Shown: positions 51,101 to 60,306, counted from the first letter of the stretch. The stretch: 63,573 bases of DNA from Microvirga soli (GCF_016734765.1 NZ_JAERQE010000031.1:1-63573); one strand, 5' to 3'. Numbers and translations are program-made. The notes: generated by a model not told the origin, from the sequence alone.

Positions 51101-52258
51101 CTAGTGCAGCAGCACCGGAGCTGCTGCGTTCAGGCGGTACTCAGGATCATCGCTAAGCCGCCACAGGAGGCTCGCGATGCGAGCTTCCTGGCCACTCCGG
51201 GTTCTGCCGAGCATCCCGTCCAGAATGGCCTGGATATTTTCTGTCGAGCTCAGCAGGGCAGCGGCCAGCCGCGGGTATGCAGCTGCCACCAACCGCGCCC
51301 AGCCTTGGGCCTCGCCAGCATCGATGAAGAACCGGGTCCGTACCACGTCCATGAGCCTGTTCTCCGAACGAGCAGGCTGGATCAAGAGAAGCGTCGTCTC
51401 GCAACTGAACAGATCCTGGGCGGCTCCGCGCATCGGAAGCAGATAGGCGACCGCCGCCTCGTGCTGCTCCGTCGCCGGCAATGCGATGGGTCCGCGCAAC
51501 TGGTCGAACAAACCGGCCGTGATCCGTTCAAGGCTCTCGCTCAAACCCTGCTGTGCGGTCTGGTCAGTGAAGGCAATCTTGTCACCAGCTCTTATATTGA
51601 TCTGGGTCAGCCGCGACTCCATAGCCGAATTGCAAGCAAGAAGCCTGCCGTTTCGGGTCACAACGGCTGCCGGAATCTCCATGAATTGCAGAGCAGACAC
51701 CGTCGAGCGCGCCTGACGCAACCCGAGGTTTGAGAGCAGGAAAGCTGAACGTGCCAAATGCGGTCGGAGCAGATTCAGTCTGGTCCTTAACTCCTGGTCC
51801 ATGGGGCCATCACTGTAGGGACGCTCGAAACGAAAGGAAACAACCCCGCCATTTGGGACCTGCATAAGAGCCCCGGCAGACCACCCGCCACCCCGTGGAC
51901 GGATGAAGTCTCGATACATCGGGATGGTCTCGATTTCGTCGGGCGAGAAGATATCCGTTTCGCTGATAAATTGAAGGCGCGGCCTCTGGCTGGCCCGTTC
52001 AGCCCAAGTGTTCTGCAGATGCCAGCCTTCCGCATACCAATCGCCCAAGACCGAGCGACAACGGCCAGAGGCGAGCCAGGATCTGGCTCCTTCACCTAAC
52101 ACGGTAGTCATGGAGCTTCCATCGGCCCCCGCAAAGCTGGAGATCTGCTCCAGAACCTGCATCCATCTCTCAGGAATGACCGCAGCTTCATAGATGTCGC
52201 TGATCAGCGACCGGTCGTCCCCTAGCATCCGCTCCCCCGTAACGTTGGACCGGATCAT
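51101..52258 (-). CDS. LuxR-like regulator with eroded C-terminal HTH
   Basis: A 385-residue protein. Residues about 1-300 resemble the PAS-like sensor half of alphaproteobacterial LuxR-type regulators (LISDIYEAAVIPERWMQVLEQI, TVSALQFMEIPAAVVTRNGRLLACN). The last 80 align to a LuxR HTH (DAGEAQGWARLVAAAYPRLA ... TENIQAILDGMLGRTRSGQ), but the recognition helix and the usual 'SxxTVRTHLxxIxxKTG' are scrambled. It may no longer bind DNA. The frame is intact, so it is likely still expressed. No partner is adjacent. Confidence 0.65.
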   Translation of the reverse strand: MIRSNVTGERMLGDDRSLISDIYEAAVIPERWMQVLEQISSFAGADGSSMTTVLGEGARSWLASGRCRSVLGDWYAEGWHLQNTWAERASQRPRLQFISETDIFSPDEIETIPMYRDFIRPRGGGWSAGALMQVPNGGVVSFRFERPYSDGPMDQELRTRLNLLRPHLARSAFLLSNLGLRQARSTVSALQFMEIPAAVVTRNGRLLACNSAMESRLTQINIRAGDKIAFTDQTAQQGLSESLERITAGLFDQLRGPIALPATEQHEAAVAYLLPMRGAAQDLFSCETTLLLIQPARSENRLMDVVRTRFFIDAGEAQGWARLVAAAYPRLAAALLSSTENIQAILDGMLGRTRSGQEARIASLLWRLSDDPEYRLNAAAPVLLH

Positions 52259-52271
52259 AAAGGGTCCGGTC
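52248..52271. promoter_or_regulatory. Inverted repeat at the start of the LuxR-like gene
   Basis: GACCGGA (52248-52254) and TCCGGTC (52265-52271) form a perfect 7-base inverted repeat with a 10-base spacer covering the start codon. A palindrome GACCGGTC lies at 52209-52216. A repressor or autoregulatory site is possible. Confidence 0.4.
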
Positions 52272-52357
52272 TCTCATTCAAGCAGTTTCCCCCTTCAAAT
52301 GGATAGGACAACTGTCTTGTGAGAAACACGCCGGGGAACGGCCAAAAGGGTAAGCGG

Positions 52358-53599
52358 CTAAAACCTGTCAGCCCGATAGGGCTTCGGATCGACCACCGTC
52401 TGCTCGCCCGTGATCATCTCGGCGAGGAGCCGGCCCGTGACGGGCCCGAGGGTGAGGCCGTGATGGGCGTGGCCGAAGCCGAACCAGAGGTTCTTGTGCT
52501 TCGGCGCCGGGCCGATGATCGGCATCATGTCCGGCGTGCAGGGGCGCATGCCCATCCACGGCTCTGGATCCACCCGTTCGCCGAGAGGGAAGAACTCCTT
52601 GGCGATCGGCTCGGCGCGACCGAGCTGCACCGGCGTCTTGGGCGCATCGCGGTGGGCGAATTCCGCCCCGGTCGTGAGCCGGATGCCTTTCGACATGGGC
52701 GCGAGGAAATAGCCCCGGTCGAAGTCGAGGGTCGGCCGGTTGAGCACCGCATTGCCCTGCGGCTTGTAATGCATGTGGTAGCCGCGCTTGACCGCGAGCG
52801 GCAGGCTGTAGCCGAGCTTTGTCGTGACCACGTCGGCCCAGGCACCGAGCGCCACCACGACGGCGCCAGCCTCCACGGGGCCCTTCTCGGTCTGGACGCG
52901 CCAGCCCGTCGGGGTTTCCTCCAGGGTCCTGGCATCGCCTGCGGCCAACTCGCCGCCAAGGCGCTCGAACAAGCCGACATAGCCCATGGTCAGCAGGTGG
53001 GGATCCGACACGGAGGCCGGGTCGGTCCAGTGAATGCCGCCCTTGGTCTCCACTTTGAGGTGCGGCTCACGCTCGGCCACGCCCCTGGTATCGAGGGCAT
53101 CGAAGTTGACGCCGAAGTCGCGCTTGACCTGCTCCGCGTCCCGGAACTGCTCGTCGCGGCTCTTCTCGTCGCGGAAAACCTTCATCCAGCCGGTGGGGCG
53201 GATCAGGGGCGTGGAGCCTGATTCCTCGGCCAGTGCCATGTGCTCGGTGACGCTGCGCTCGATCAGGGGCGCGTACATCCGGGCAATCGCCTTGTGCTGG
53301 GCGGGGCGCGAATGCATCCAATACTGCCACAGGAAGGGCGCAAGCTTCGGGATGGCAGACCAGTGATAATGCGCGTCGATGGTGTTGTTCAGCGCATAGC
53401 GCAGGAGCGCGCCGAAATCGTGCGGGAAGCCGTAAGGGTAGACGCCTTCGCGCTGGATCAGGCCGGCATTGCCGAAGGAGGTTTCCTCGCCGGGCTTGCG
53501 CTTGTCGACCAGCAGGACCGATCGTCCGCGCTTCTGCAGGTGCACGGCAATGGATACGCCGACGATCCCGGCCCCGAGAACAACCACATCCTTACGCAT
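52358..53599 (-). CDS. FAD-dependent amino acid oxidoreductase (DadA-like)
   Basis: A 413-residue DAO-family flavoprotein. The dinucleotide motif VVVLGAGIVGVSIAVHLQKRG starts the protein, and the C-terminus has WMGMRPCTPDMMPIIGPAPKHKNLWFGFGHAHHGLTLGP, typical of D-amino-acid dehydrogenase small subunit. It probably oxidises D-amino acids or a related amine at the membrane. ATG 53599 is chosen because upstream codons do not match. Divergent from rpe. Confidence 0.9.
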   Translation of the reverse strand: MRKDVVVLGAGIVGVSIAVHLQKRGRSVLLVDKRKPGEETSFGNAGLIQREGVYPYGFPHDFGALLRYALNNTIDAHYHWSAIPKLAPFLWQYWMHSRPAQHKAIARMYAPLIERSVTEHMALAEESGSTPLIRPTGWMKVFRDEKSRDEQFRDAEQVKRDFGVNFDALDTRGVAEREPHLKVETKGGIHWTDPASVSDPHLLTMGYVGLFERLGGELAAGDARTLEETPTGWRVQTEKGPVEAGAVVVALGAWADVVTTKLGYSLPLAVKRGYHMHYKPQGNAVLNRPTLDFDRGYFLAPMSKGIRLTTGAEFAHRDAPKTPVQLGRAEPIAKEFFPLGERVDPEPWMGMRPCTPDMMPIIGPAPKHKNLWFGFGHAHHGLTLGPVTGRLLAEMITGEQTVVDPKPYRADRF

Positions 53600-53812
53600 G
53601 AAGGCCCTGCCCCATTTCAGCCGCCCCTCAGGCAAGAAAGGCGCGCTCGTATCGTTCAAACGAAGCCATCTTTACTCCCCTTGGATCGGGGCCGTCCACG
53701 GATTTCCTGCGGCAAACCGACCTCTCCCCAGGTGAGTGGTATTCGATTGGTTCATCCTTTGAGCACCAACGTCCCGTTGCCGCGGCGGCAGGCTCGTGGT
53801 AACGGCGCGGCC

Positions 53813-54484
53813 ATGACACGCCCCCTGCTCATCGCACCCTCGATCCTGGCCTCCGACTTCTCCAAGCTCGGCGAGGAAATCCGCGCCGTCGACGCCGCCG
53901 GCGCCGACTGGATCCACATCGACGTGATGGACGGCCACTTCGTGCCCAACATCACCATCGGGCCCGACGTGGTGAAGGCGCTTCGCCCTCACACCCAGAA
54001 GATCTTCGACGTGCATCTGATGATCGCGCCGGTCGATCCGTATCTGGAGGCTTTTGCCAAGGCGGGTGCGGACATCATCAGCATCCACGCGGAGGCCGGC
54101 CCTCACTTGCACCGCTCGCTCCAGACCATCCGGGCGCTGGGCAAGAAGGCCGGCGTAGTGCTCAATCCCGGCACCCACGAATCCGCCATCGAGCCGGTGC
54201 TCGACATGATCGACCTCGTCCTGCTCATGACCGTCAATCCCGGCTTCGGCGGCCAGGCCTTCATCGGTTCGGTCTGCGACAAGACCCGCCGGATCAAGGC
54301 CATGATCGGCGACCGGGACATCGACATCGAGATCGATGGCGGCGTGACGGCCGAAACAGCCCCGCTGGTTGCCGCCGCCGGCGCCAACGCGCTGGTCGCC
54401 GGCTCCGCCACCTTCAAGGGCGGCCCATCGGCTTACGCCGCCAACATGGCGGCCATTCGCGAGGCGGCGGCAAAGGCGCGTTGA
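53813..54484 (+). CDS. rpe: Ribulose-phosphate 3-epimerase
   Basis: A 223-residue TIM-barrel enzyme interconverting ribulose-5-P and xylulose-5-P. Catalytic residues are in SILASDFSKLGEE, WIHIDVMDGHFVPNITIG (metal Asp, His), VHLMIAPVDPYL (His) and IDIEIDGGVTAETAP (Asp). ATG 53813 is 30 residues shorter than the in-frame extension and fits the family. purB follows after 58 bases. Confidence 0.97.
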   Translation: MTRPLLIAPSILASDFSKLGEEIRAVDAAGADWIHIDVMDGHFVPNITIGPDVVKALRPHTQKIFDVHLMIAPVDPYLEAFAKAGADIISIHAEAGPHLHRSLQTIRALGKKAGVVLNPGTHESAIEPVLDMIDLVLLMTVNPGFGGQAFIGSVCDKTRRIKAMIGDRDIDIEIDGGVTAETAPLVAAAGANALVAGSATFKGGPSAYAANMAAIREAAAKAR

Positions 54485-54542
54485 GATCGCGGGGTGATCG
54501 TGCTACCGCGCGGGCATATCCCCCGCGTGGAAGTGAACAGCC

Positions 54543-55856
54543 ATGATCCCCCGTTACAGCCGTCCCGAGATGGTGGCCATCTGGTCGCCGGAAACCAAGT
54601 TCCGCATCTGGTTCGAGATCGAGGCCCATGCCACGACGGCGCTGGCCAATCTCGGCGTCGTGCCGAAGGCGGCGGCGGAGACGGTCTGGGAGAAGGGCTC
54701 CAAGGCCACCTTCGACGTGGAGCGGATCGACGCCATCGAGCGCGAGGTCAAGCATGACGTCATCGCGTTCCTGACCCATCTCTCCGAGATCGTCGGCCCC
54801 GAGGCCCGCTTCGTCCACCAGGGCATGACCTCGTCCGACGTGCTCGACACCACCTTCAACGTGCAGCTTGCCCGCGCGACCGACATTCTGCTGCGCGACA
54901 TGGACGAGTTGCTCGCCGCCATCAAGCGCCGTGCCCTCGAGCACAAGATGACGCCGACTATCGGCCGCTCGCATGGCATTCATGCCGAGCCCACCACCTT
55001 CGGCCTCAAGCTCGCCCAGGCCTATGCCGAGTTCGAGCGCTGCAAGGTCCGGCTCATCGAGGCGCAGCGGGAGATTGCCACCTGCGCGATTTCTGGCGCC
55101 GTCGGCACCTTCGCGAACATCGATCCGAGGGTCGAGGAATACGTGGCCGAGCAGATGGGCTTGTCCGTCGAGCCGGTCTCGACCCAGGTCATCCCCCGCG
55201 ACCGGCACGCCATGTATTTTGCCACGCTCGGCGTCATCGCCTCGTCCATCGAGCGGCTGGCCACGGAAGTGCGCCACCTGCAGCGCAGCGAGGTTCTGGA
55301 GGCCGAGGAGTTCTTCTCGGCCGGCCAGAAGGGCTCGTCCGCCATGCCGCACAAGCGCAACCCGGTGCTCACCGAGAACCTGACGGGGCTTGCCCGCATG
55401 GTGCGCGCCTATGCAATGCCGGCGATGGAGAACGTGGCGCTCTGGCATGAGCGGGACATCTCCCACTCCTCCGTCGAGCGCATGATCGGGCCGGACGCCA
55501 CCGTGACCCTGGACTTCGCCCTGGCGCGGCTGACCAACGTGATCGACAAGCTCGTGGTCTATCCGGAGAACATGCAGAAGAACCTGGACCGTCTCGGCGG
55601 CCTCGTCCATTCACAGCGGGTCCTGCTGGCCCTGACCCAGAAGGGCGCCTCCCGCGAGGACGCCTACCGGCTCGTCCAGCGCAACGCCATGCCGGTCTGG
55701 CGCGGCGAAGGCGACTTCCTCAACCTCCTGAAGAACGATGCCGACGTGACGAAGTACCTGTCCCCGGAAGAGATCGAGACCTGCTTCGACCTCGGCTACC
55801 ACTTCAAGCATGTGGATACGATCTTCACGCGGGTCTTCGGTGCCGGCGCTGCATAG
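54543..55856 (+). CDS. purB: Adenylosuccinate lyase
   Basis: A 437-residue fumarase/aspartase-superfamily enzyme acting twice in purine synthesis (SAICAR and adenylosuccinate cleavage). Motifs: FVHQGMTSSDVLDTTFN, TIGRSHGIHAEPTTFG (catalytic His), and the signature GSSAMPHKRNPVLTEN near residue 264. Homotetramer in the cytoplasm. Possibly co-transcribed with rpe. Confidence 0.97.
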   Translation: MIPRYSRPEMVAIWSPETKFRIWFEIEAHATTALANLGVVPKAAAETVWEKGSKATFDVERIDAIEREVKHDVIAFLTHLSEIVGPEARFVHQGMTSSDVLDTTFNVQLARATDILLRDMDELLAAIKRRALEHKMTPTIGRSHGIHAEPTTFGLKLAQAYAEFERCKVRLIEAQREIATCAISGAVGTFANIDPRVEEYVAEQMGLSVEPVSTQVIPRDRHAMYFATLGVIASSIERLATEVRHLQRSEVLEAEEFFSAGQKGSSAMPHKRNPVLTENLTGLARMVRAYAMPAMENVALWHERDISHSSVERMIGPDATVTLDFALARLTNVIDKLVVYPENMQKNLDRLGGLVHSQRVLLALTQKGASREDAYRLVQRNAMPVWRGEGDFLNLLKNDADVTKYLSPEEIETCFDLGYHFKHVDTIFTRVFGAGAA

Positions 55857-55926
55857 CTCCTAGCTGGACATTTTTCCTTAACGAGCGACAATCCCCGTGC
55901 AGGAGATCAACGGCACGGGGATTACC

Positions 55927-57177
55927 ATGCTGTCGGAGAAGATCCTTGCCGCCGCTTTCACGCGCGCCGTGAAGCACGGCAGCCTGACGATGACAACCGC
56001 CGAAGGCAGAGAATTCACCTTCGGCGACGGCAGCAGCCCGAAGGTCGCAGTCCGATTCACGGATACGGCCGCCCAAATGGCTTTGTGCCTGCACCCCGAA
56101 TTGAAGCTCGGCGAGCTGTTCACGGATGGGCGCCTCGTCATCGAGCAGGGCACGATCCTCGATCTGTTCCAGCTCCTCCTTCAGGCTACGCACGGCCAGT
56201 TGGACGAGTTGCCCCTGAAGCGCCTGCGCAGGATACGGCACTGGATGATGCGCCGGGCCGAGAACGACGCGGCGAAGGCGAAACTCAACGTCGCCCACCA
56301 TTACGATCTCGACGGCCGCCTCTACGCCCTCTTCCTCGACAGCGACCGCCAATATTCCTGCGCTTATTTCGACCGTCCCGATGCCAGCTTGGAGGAAGCT
56401 CAGCTGGCCAAGAAGCGGCATATCGCGGCCAAGCTGCTGGTGGACCAGGGTCACAACGTGCTCGATATCGGCTCCGGCTGGGGCGGCATGGCGCTTTACT
56501 TGGCGCAGGTGGCAGGCGCCGGCGCAGTCAAAGGCATCACGCTCTCCAAGGAGCAACTCGAAGCCTCGCGCCGGCGGGCGGCGGGAGCGGGCCTGCTCGA
56601 CCGCGTCCGTTTCGAGCTTGAGGATTACCGCTCCACGACCGGCAGCTTCGACCGCATCGTCTCGGTAGGCATGTTCGAGCATGTGGGGCCGCCATCCTAT
56701 GACGAGTACTTTCTGGCCTGCCGCAACCTGTTGAAGAAGGATGGCGTGATGCTCCTCCACACCATCGGACGGTCCGGCGCGCCCTACCCCACCAACCCCT
56801 GGATCGCGAAGTACATCTTCCCGGGCGGCCACCTGCCTGTGCTGTCTGAGATGATGCCCGCCATTGAACGAGCCGGCCTGATCGTGACCGACATCGAGAT
56901 CCTGCGCCTGCATTACGCCTATACCCTGCAGGCCTGGCGCGAGCGCTTCCTGGCCCATCGCGATGAGGTCTTGAGGCTCTACGACGAGCGCTTCTGCCGG
57001 ATGTGGGAATGCTATCTCGCCATGTCCGAGTCTGCCTTCCGCTGGCAGGACGCGGTGGTATTCCAGGTCCAGTTCGCCCGCCGCAACGATGTGGTGCCGC
57101 TCACCCGCGACTACATCGCCGAGCGGGAGGCCGCCCTGAAGGAGGCCGAGAACATGGAGTTGAAGCGGAGTGCTTGA
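55927..57177 (+). CDS. cfa: Cyclopropane-fatty-acyl-phospholipid synthase
   Basis: A 416-residue SAM enzyme that converts unsaturated acyl chains of membrane phospholipids to cyclopropane, often on entry to stationary phase or under acid stress. It has SAM motif VLDIGSGWGGMALYLAQ (about residue 178) preceded by RQYSCAYFDRPDASLEEAQ (active-site Cys). The conserved SVGMFEHVGPPSYDEYF follows. I chose ATG 55927 with GGGGATTACC upstream; GTG 55897 is possible. Confidence 0.94.
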   Translation: MLSEKILAAAFTRAVKHGSLTMTTAEGREFTFGDGSSPKVAVRFTDTAAQMALCLHPELKLGELFTDGRLVIEQGTILDLFQLLLQATHGQLDELPLKRLRRIRHWMMRRAENDAAKAKLNVAHHYDLDGRLYALFLDSDRQYSCAYFDRPDASLEEAQLAKKRHIAAKLLVDQGHNVLDIGSGWGGMALYLAQVAGAGAVKGITLSKEQLEASRRRAAGAGLLDRVRFELEDYRSTTGSFDRIVSVGMFEHVGPPSYDEYFLACRNLLKKDGVMLLHTIGRSGAPYPTNPWIAKYIFPGGHLPVLSEMMPAIERAGLIVTDIEILRLHYAYTLQAWRERFLAHRDEVLRLYDERFCRMWECYLAMSESAFRWQDAVVFQVQFARRNDVVPLTRDYIAEREAALKEAENMELKRSA

Positions 57178-57208
57178 ACGGCGCTGGGGTGGCCTTTATC
57201 TCGGGAGC

Positions 57209-57760
57209 ATGAAAACCTCCGATTGCGACATCCTTATCGTTCCTGGCTACACGAATTCCGGCGAAGACCATTGGCAGAGCCGATGGGAGCGCCAGCTCTC
57301 GACCGCGTGGCGGGTCGAGCAGGAGAACTGGGACGCTCCCGACAAGGACGCCTGGGTCGAGCGCATCGCCCAGGACGTCAAGCGCGCCGAGAAGCCAGTC
57401 GTGCTGGTCGGCCACAGTCTCGGTGTGCTGGCCATCGCCCATGCGGCCCCGCTCCTGCAGAGAGGCAAGGTCCAGGGCGCCTTCCTGGTCAGCGTGCCGG
57501 ACGTGGAGCGGCCCGACTTCATCCCGGCCATCGACCGCGCCTTCGCGCCGATTCCGCGCGATCCCTTCCCGTTTCCGTCGGTTCTGGTCGCCAGCCGTAC
57601 CGACCCGCATTGCGACTATGCCAAGGCGGAAGACATCGCCTATTCCTGGGGCGCGGCAGTGGTCGATGCAGGCGATGCCGGCCACCTCAACACGGAGAGC
57701 GGCCACGGCCCCTGGCCCGAGGGGCTGATGCGCTTTGCGGGGTTTTTGAAGCGCCTCTAA
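57209..57760 (+). CDS. RBBP9/YdeN-like serine hydrolase
   Basis: A 183-residue alpha/beta hydrolase of the RBBP9 family: ILIVPGYTNSGEDHWQSRWER at the N-terminus, nucleophile Ser70 in VLVGHSLGVLAI, and the catalytic Asp/His pair in SRTDPHCDY and DAGHLNTESGHGPWPEG. Substrates unknown. A GTG at 57170 could extend it into an overlap with cfa; ATG 57209 is preferred. It probably belongs to the same transcript as cfa. Confidence 0.85.
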   Translation: MKTSDCDILIVPGYTNSGEDHWQSRWERQLSTAWRVEQENWDAPDKDAWVERIAQDVKRAEKPVVLVGHSLGVLAIAHAAPLLQRGKVQGAFLVSVPDVERPDFIPAIDRAFAPIPRDPFPFPSVLVASRTDPHCDYAKAEDIAYSWGAAVVDAGDAGHLNTESGHGPWPEGLMRFAGFLKRL

Positions 57761-57858
57761 GGCTCTTCTCACATGACGAAAAGTTCATGCGGCAGTCACC
57801 TCGGGGTGAACAGGGCAGGAGCAATCTTGTCCTTATCGTCACCACGGAGGATTTCCGC

Positions 57859-58458
57859 ATGAAGAAGATCGCCACCTTCGCGCTTGCAGCCCTGCTGGCC
57901 GGCTCCGGCACCTATGCCATGGCGCAGCCAGCGCCTGCCCCGGATGCACCGGCAGCCTCCCAGGATCAGTCCCGGCAGGAGCGCCGTCCTCGCCTGAGCC
58001 AGGATGACTTCAACCGCCTCGTCGATGCCCGCATCGCCTCCATCAAGGCCGGCCTGAAGCTGAACGCCGATCAGGAGCGCCTCTGGGCACCGGTGGAGAG
58101 CGCCGTCCGCACATCTGCCACCGAGCGGTTCTCCCGCATGCAGGAGCGTCCCGACCGCGACGAGCGCCGCTCCATGGACTTCATGCAGCGCCTCGAGCAG
58201 CGCAGCGCCATATTGACGGAACGGGCCCAGCGCTCGACGGCCGTGACCGCGGCTCTTCGCCCCCTCTGGGATACGCTGACCGAGGACCAGAAGCGGGTTG
58301 CGCCCCGCCTCCTGCGCGAGGCCGTCGACAATGACGGCCCACGCTGGCACGAGCGCGGCGGACGCCGCGGACGCGGCGACCATCACCGCGTGGGCATGAT
58401 GGAGCATGGCCGCGGCGGGATGCACCACGGCGGCCCGCGCGCACCGGTTCAGCAGTAA
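57859..58458 (+). CDS. Spy/CpxP-type LTXXQ periplasmic protein
   Basis: A 199-residue exported protein with signal peptide ATFALAALLAGSGTYAMAQ. Two helical LTXXQ-type repeats are visible (LKLNADQERLWAPVESAVR; LTEDQKRVAPRLLREAV) around a charged helix. Spy-type proteins are periplasmic chaperones induced by envelope stress. The tail is His/Gly/Arg-rich (DHHRVGMMEHGRGGMHHGGP) and may bind metal. ACGGAGGATTTCCGC precedes ATG 57859. Confidence 0.82.
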   Translation: MKKIATFALAALLAGSGTYAMAQPAPAPDAPAASQDQSRQERRPRLSQDDFNRLVDARIASIKAGLKLNADQERLWAPVESAVRTSATERFSRMQERPDRDERRSMDFMQRLEQRSAILTERAQRSTAVTAALRPLWDTLTEDQKRVAPRLLREAVDNDGPRWHERGGRRGRGDHHRVGMMEHGRGGMHHGGPRAPVQQ

Positions 58459-58471
58459 GCCTGCACAAGCA

Positions 58472-58500
58472 AAAAGGCCGCCCACTGGGCGGCCTTTTCA
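58472..58500. terminator. Bidirectional terminator between Spy-type gene and rpsD
   Basis: AAAAGGCCGCCC (58472-58483) pairs perfectly with GGGCGGCCTTTT (58487-58498) around ACT. Flanking A and T runs allow use from both directions; the two genes are convergent. Confidence 0.88.
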
Positions 58501-58524
58501 TAGTGTTGGTAGTCCTCGCAGCTA

Positions 58525-59142
58525 TTAGCGCGAATAGAACTCGATCACGAGGTTCGGTTCCATCTGGACCGGGTACGGCACTTCCGACAGGGTCGGGATG
58601 CGCGTCACGCGGGCCGTCATCTTGGAGTGATCGACCTCGATGTAGTCGGGCACGTCGCGCTCGGCGAGCTGGCTCGCCACCACGACGACTTCGAGCTGCT
58701 TCGACTTGTCCTTGACCTCGATCACGTCACCCGCCTTCACGAGGAAGCTCGGGATGTTCACGCGGCGGCCGTTGACCTTCACGTGACCATGGTTGACGAA
58801 CTGACGGGCGGCGAAGGGAGTCGCGACGAACTTGGCGCGGTACACGACCGCGTCGAGACGGCGCTCGAGCAGGCCGACCAGGTTCTCACCGGAGTCGCCC
58901 TTCTGGCGGATCGCCTCCGCGTAGTAGCGGCGGAACTGCTTCTCGGTGATGTTGGCGTAGTAGCCCTTGAGCTTCTGCTTGGCGCGCAGCTGCGTGCCGA
59001 AGTCAGACATCTTGCCCTTGCGGCGCTGGCCGTGCTGGCCGGGGCCGTATTCGCGGCGGTTCACAGGGCTCTTCGGGCGGCCCCAGATATTCTGACCCAT
59101 ACGGCGGTCAAGCTTGTGCTTGGCCTGAATGCGCTTCGACAT
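58525..59142 (-). CDS. rpsD: 30S ribosomal protein S4
   Basis: A 205-residue primary 16S rRNA-binding protein. It starts MSKRIQAKHKLDRRMGQNIWG, then RREYGPGQHGQRRKGKMSDFG and the S4 domain LDAVVYRAKFVATPFAARQFVNHGHVKVNGRRVN. It ends PNLVIEFYSR. In alphaproteobacteria rpsD often stands alone, as here. Its leader has two hairpins. Confidence 0.98.
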   Translation of the reverse strand: MSKRIQAKHKLDRRMGQNIWGRPKSPVNRREYGPGQHGQRRKGKMSDFGTQLRAKQKLKGYYANITEKQFRRYYAEAIRQKGDSGENLVGLLERRLDAVVYRAKFVATPFAARQFVNHGHVKVNGRRVNIPSFLVKAGDVIEVKDKSKQLEVVVVASQLAERDVPDYIEVDHSKMTARVTRIPTLSEVPYPVQMEPNLVIEFYSR

Positions 59143-59230
59143 CGCTGTTCCTCTTTGTTGTCGAATTTGCGAGGAACGCGCCCTCCTCTTCCTTTTCAGG
59201 ACGACAGGCCGACCGGAGCCGGGCCACGGG

Positions 59231-59275
59231 AGCGTAAAAAGTTACGCGGCCCCGTTAAGGACCGCGCGAACGGGT
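59231..59275 (-). promoter_or_regulatory. Hairpins in the rpsD leader region
   Basis: GCGTAA/TTACGC form one hairpin (59231-59246), and CCCGTT/AACGGG (about 59250-59273) another, with an alternative pairing GCGG/CCGC between. They lie about 90-130 bases before the rpsD start on the minus strand. A regulatory leader is possible but unproven. Confidence 0.3.
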
Positions 59276-59314
59276 GGGGTTTAGGCGGAAAAGGTGGGAA
59301 AGTCAATCACCCAC

Positions 59315-59418
59315 GGTCATCCCGGGGCTGCGGAGCAGAACCGGGGATCGCTTGACGAGAGTAGCGCCCTATTCTGCACCCGATCCCGGATCTACGCTGC
59401 GCTTCGTCCGGGATGACA
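59315..59418. repeat. Palindromic dispersed repeat between rpsD and murI
   Basis: Two arms, 59315-59350 (GGTCATCCCGGGG...) and 59381-59418 (...GTCCGGGATGACA), form an imperfect inverted repeat with GTCAT/ATGAC ends like the elements at 7878 and 33170, but with a different interior sequence. Confidence 0.6.
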
Positions 59419-59425
59419 GCCAGGG

Positions 59426-60298
59426 TCACCCCACCAGCAGCGGCATGTCCTCGATGGCCACCACCGGCAGCCCCTTGTCCTGCAAGGCTCCCCGCAGCGC
59501 GGGGCTGATCCCGGCGCCGCTGGTGAACACGGCCACGGTCTCGTTCTCATCCGCTTCATGGCCGGGCACCGGCTGCCCGATCAGCTGCGTCACCCGGCGG
59601 GCGATGGCGGGAGCCGGATCGATCCAGGTGACCGGCCAGGGCGCGAGGGCCTGGAAGCGCGGCAGGAGCAGCGGATAATGGGTGCAGGCGAGCGCCACCA
59701 CGTCGGTGCGCCCGCCCTCGTCTGCGACGAAGCAGGGCTGCAGCTCGACCAGCAACTCCTCATCGGAGACAGGTTCCCCGGCCATCTCCGCCTCGGCGAT
59801 CCCTGCGAGACGGCGGGATCCCACGAGATTGACCCGGCAGCCTGCCGCGTAGGTTTCGATGAGATCGCGGGTATAGTCCCGCACCACGGTGCCAGGGGTG
59901 GCGAGCACCGTGACGTAGCCCGTCTGCGTGATCTGAGCGGCCGGCTTGATGGCCGGGACGGTGCCCACGAAGGGAATGGAGAAGCGCTCGCGCAGATGCG
60001 GCAGCACGATTGTAGACGCCGTGTTGCAGGCCACCACCACGAGATCCGGATCGTGGAGGGCAATCAGCCGCTCCATGACGCTGACGACCCGCTCCGCCAG
60101 CACCGCCTCGCTCAAACGCCCGTAGGGAAAGCCGGCATCGTCCGCCGCATAGACGTAGCGGGCGTCCGGGCGGGCCTTCAGGACCTCGGAGAAGACGGTG
60201 AGGCCGCCGAGGCCAGAATCGAACACAAGAATGGTGGGAACGGGAGACGGCATGACGGCAGGATTATAGGTCGCCCCTGCCAGAAGATCGACACGCAT
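59426..60298 (-). CDS. murI: Glutamate racemase
   Basis: A 290-residue cofactor-independent racemase supplying D-glutamate for peptidoglycan. The two catalytic cysteines are in VVACNTASTIVLP and ALACTHYPLLLP, with FDSGLGGLTVF at the start and YAADDAGFPYG. The first ATG (60298) has AAGGTGTGTC before it, so I keep the longer start, giving 15 extra residues before the core; ATG 60253 is an alternative. Confidence 0.93.
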   Translation of the reverse strand: MRVDLLAGATYNPAVMPSPVPTILVFDSGLGGLTVFSEVLKARPDARYVYAADDAGFPYGRLSEAVLAERVVSVMERLIALHDPDLVVVACNTASTIVLPHLRERFSIPFVGTVPAIKPAAQITQTGYVTVLATPGTVVRDYTRDLIETYAAGCRVNLVGSRRLAGIAEAEMAGEPVSDEELLVELQPCFVADEGGRTDVVALACTHYPLLLPRFQALAPWPVTWIDPAPAIARRVTQLIGQPVPGHEADENETVAVFTSGAGISPALRGALQDKGLPVVAIEDMPLLVG

Positions 60299-60306
60299 GA
60301 CACACC

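Noticed and set aside
53240..53812. Upstream in-frame extension of rpe
   Set aside because: It overlaps the divergent DadA-like gene and adds residues with no homology; the rpe family starts at 53813.
54414..55610. 398-codon minus-strand frame over purB
   Set aside because: Antisense to a firmly identified adenylosuccinate lyase; no recognisable domain.
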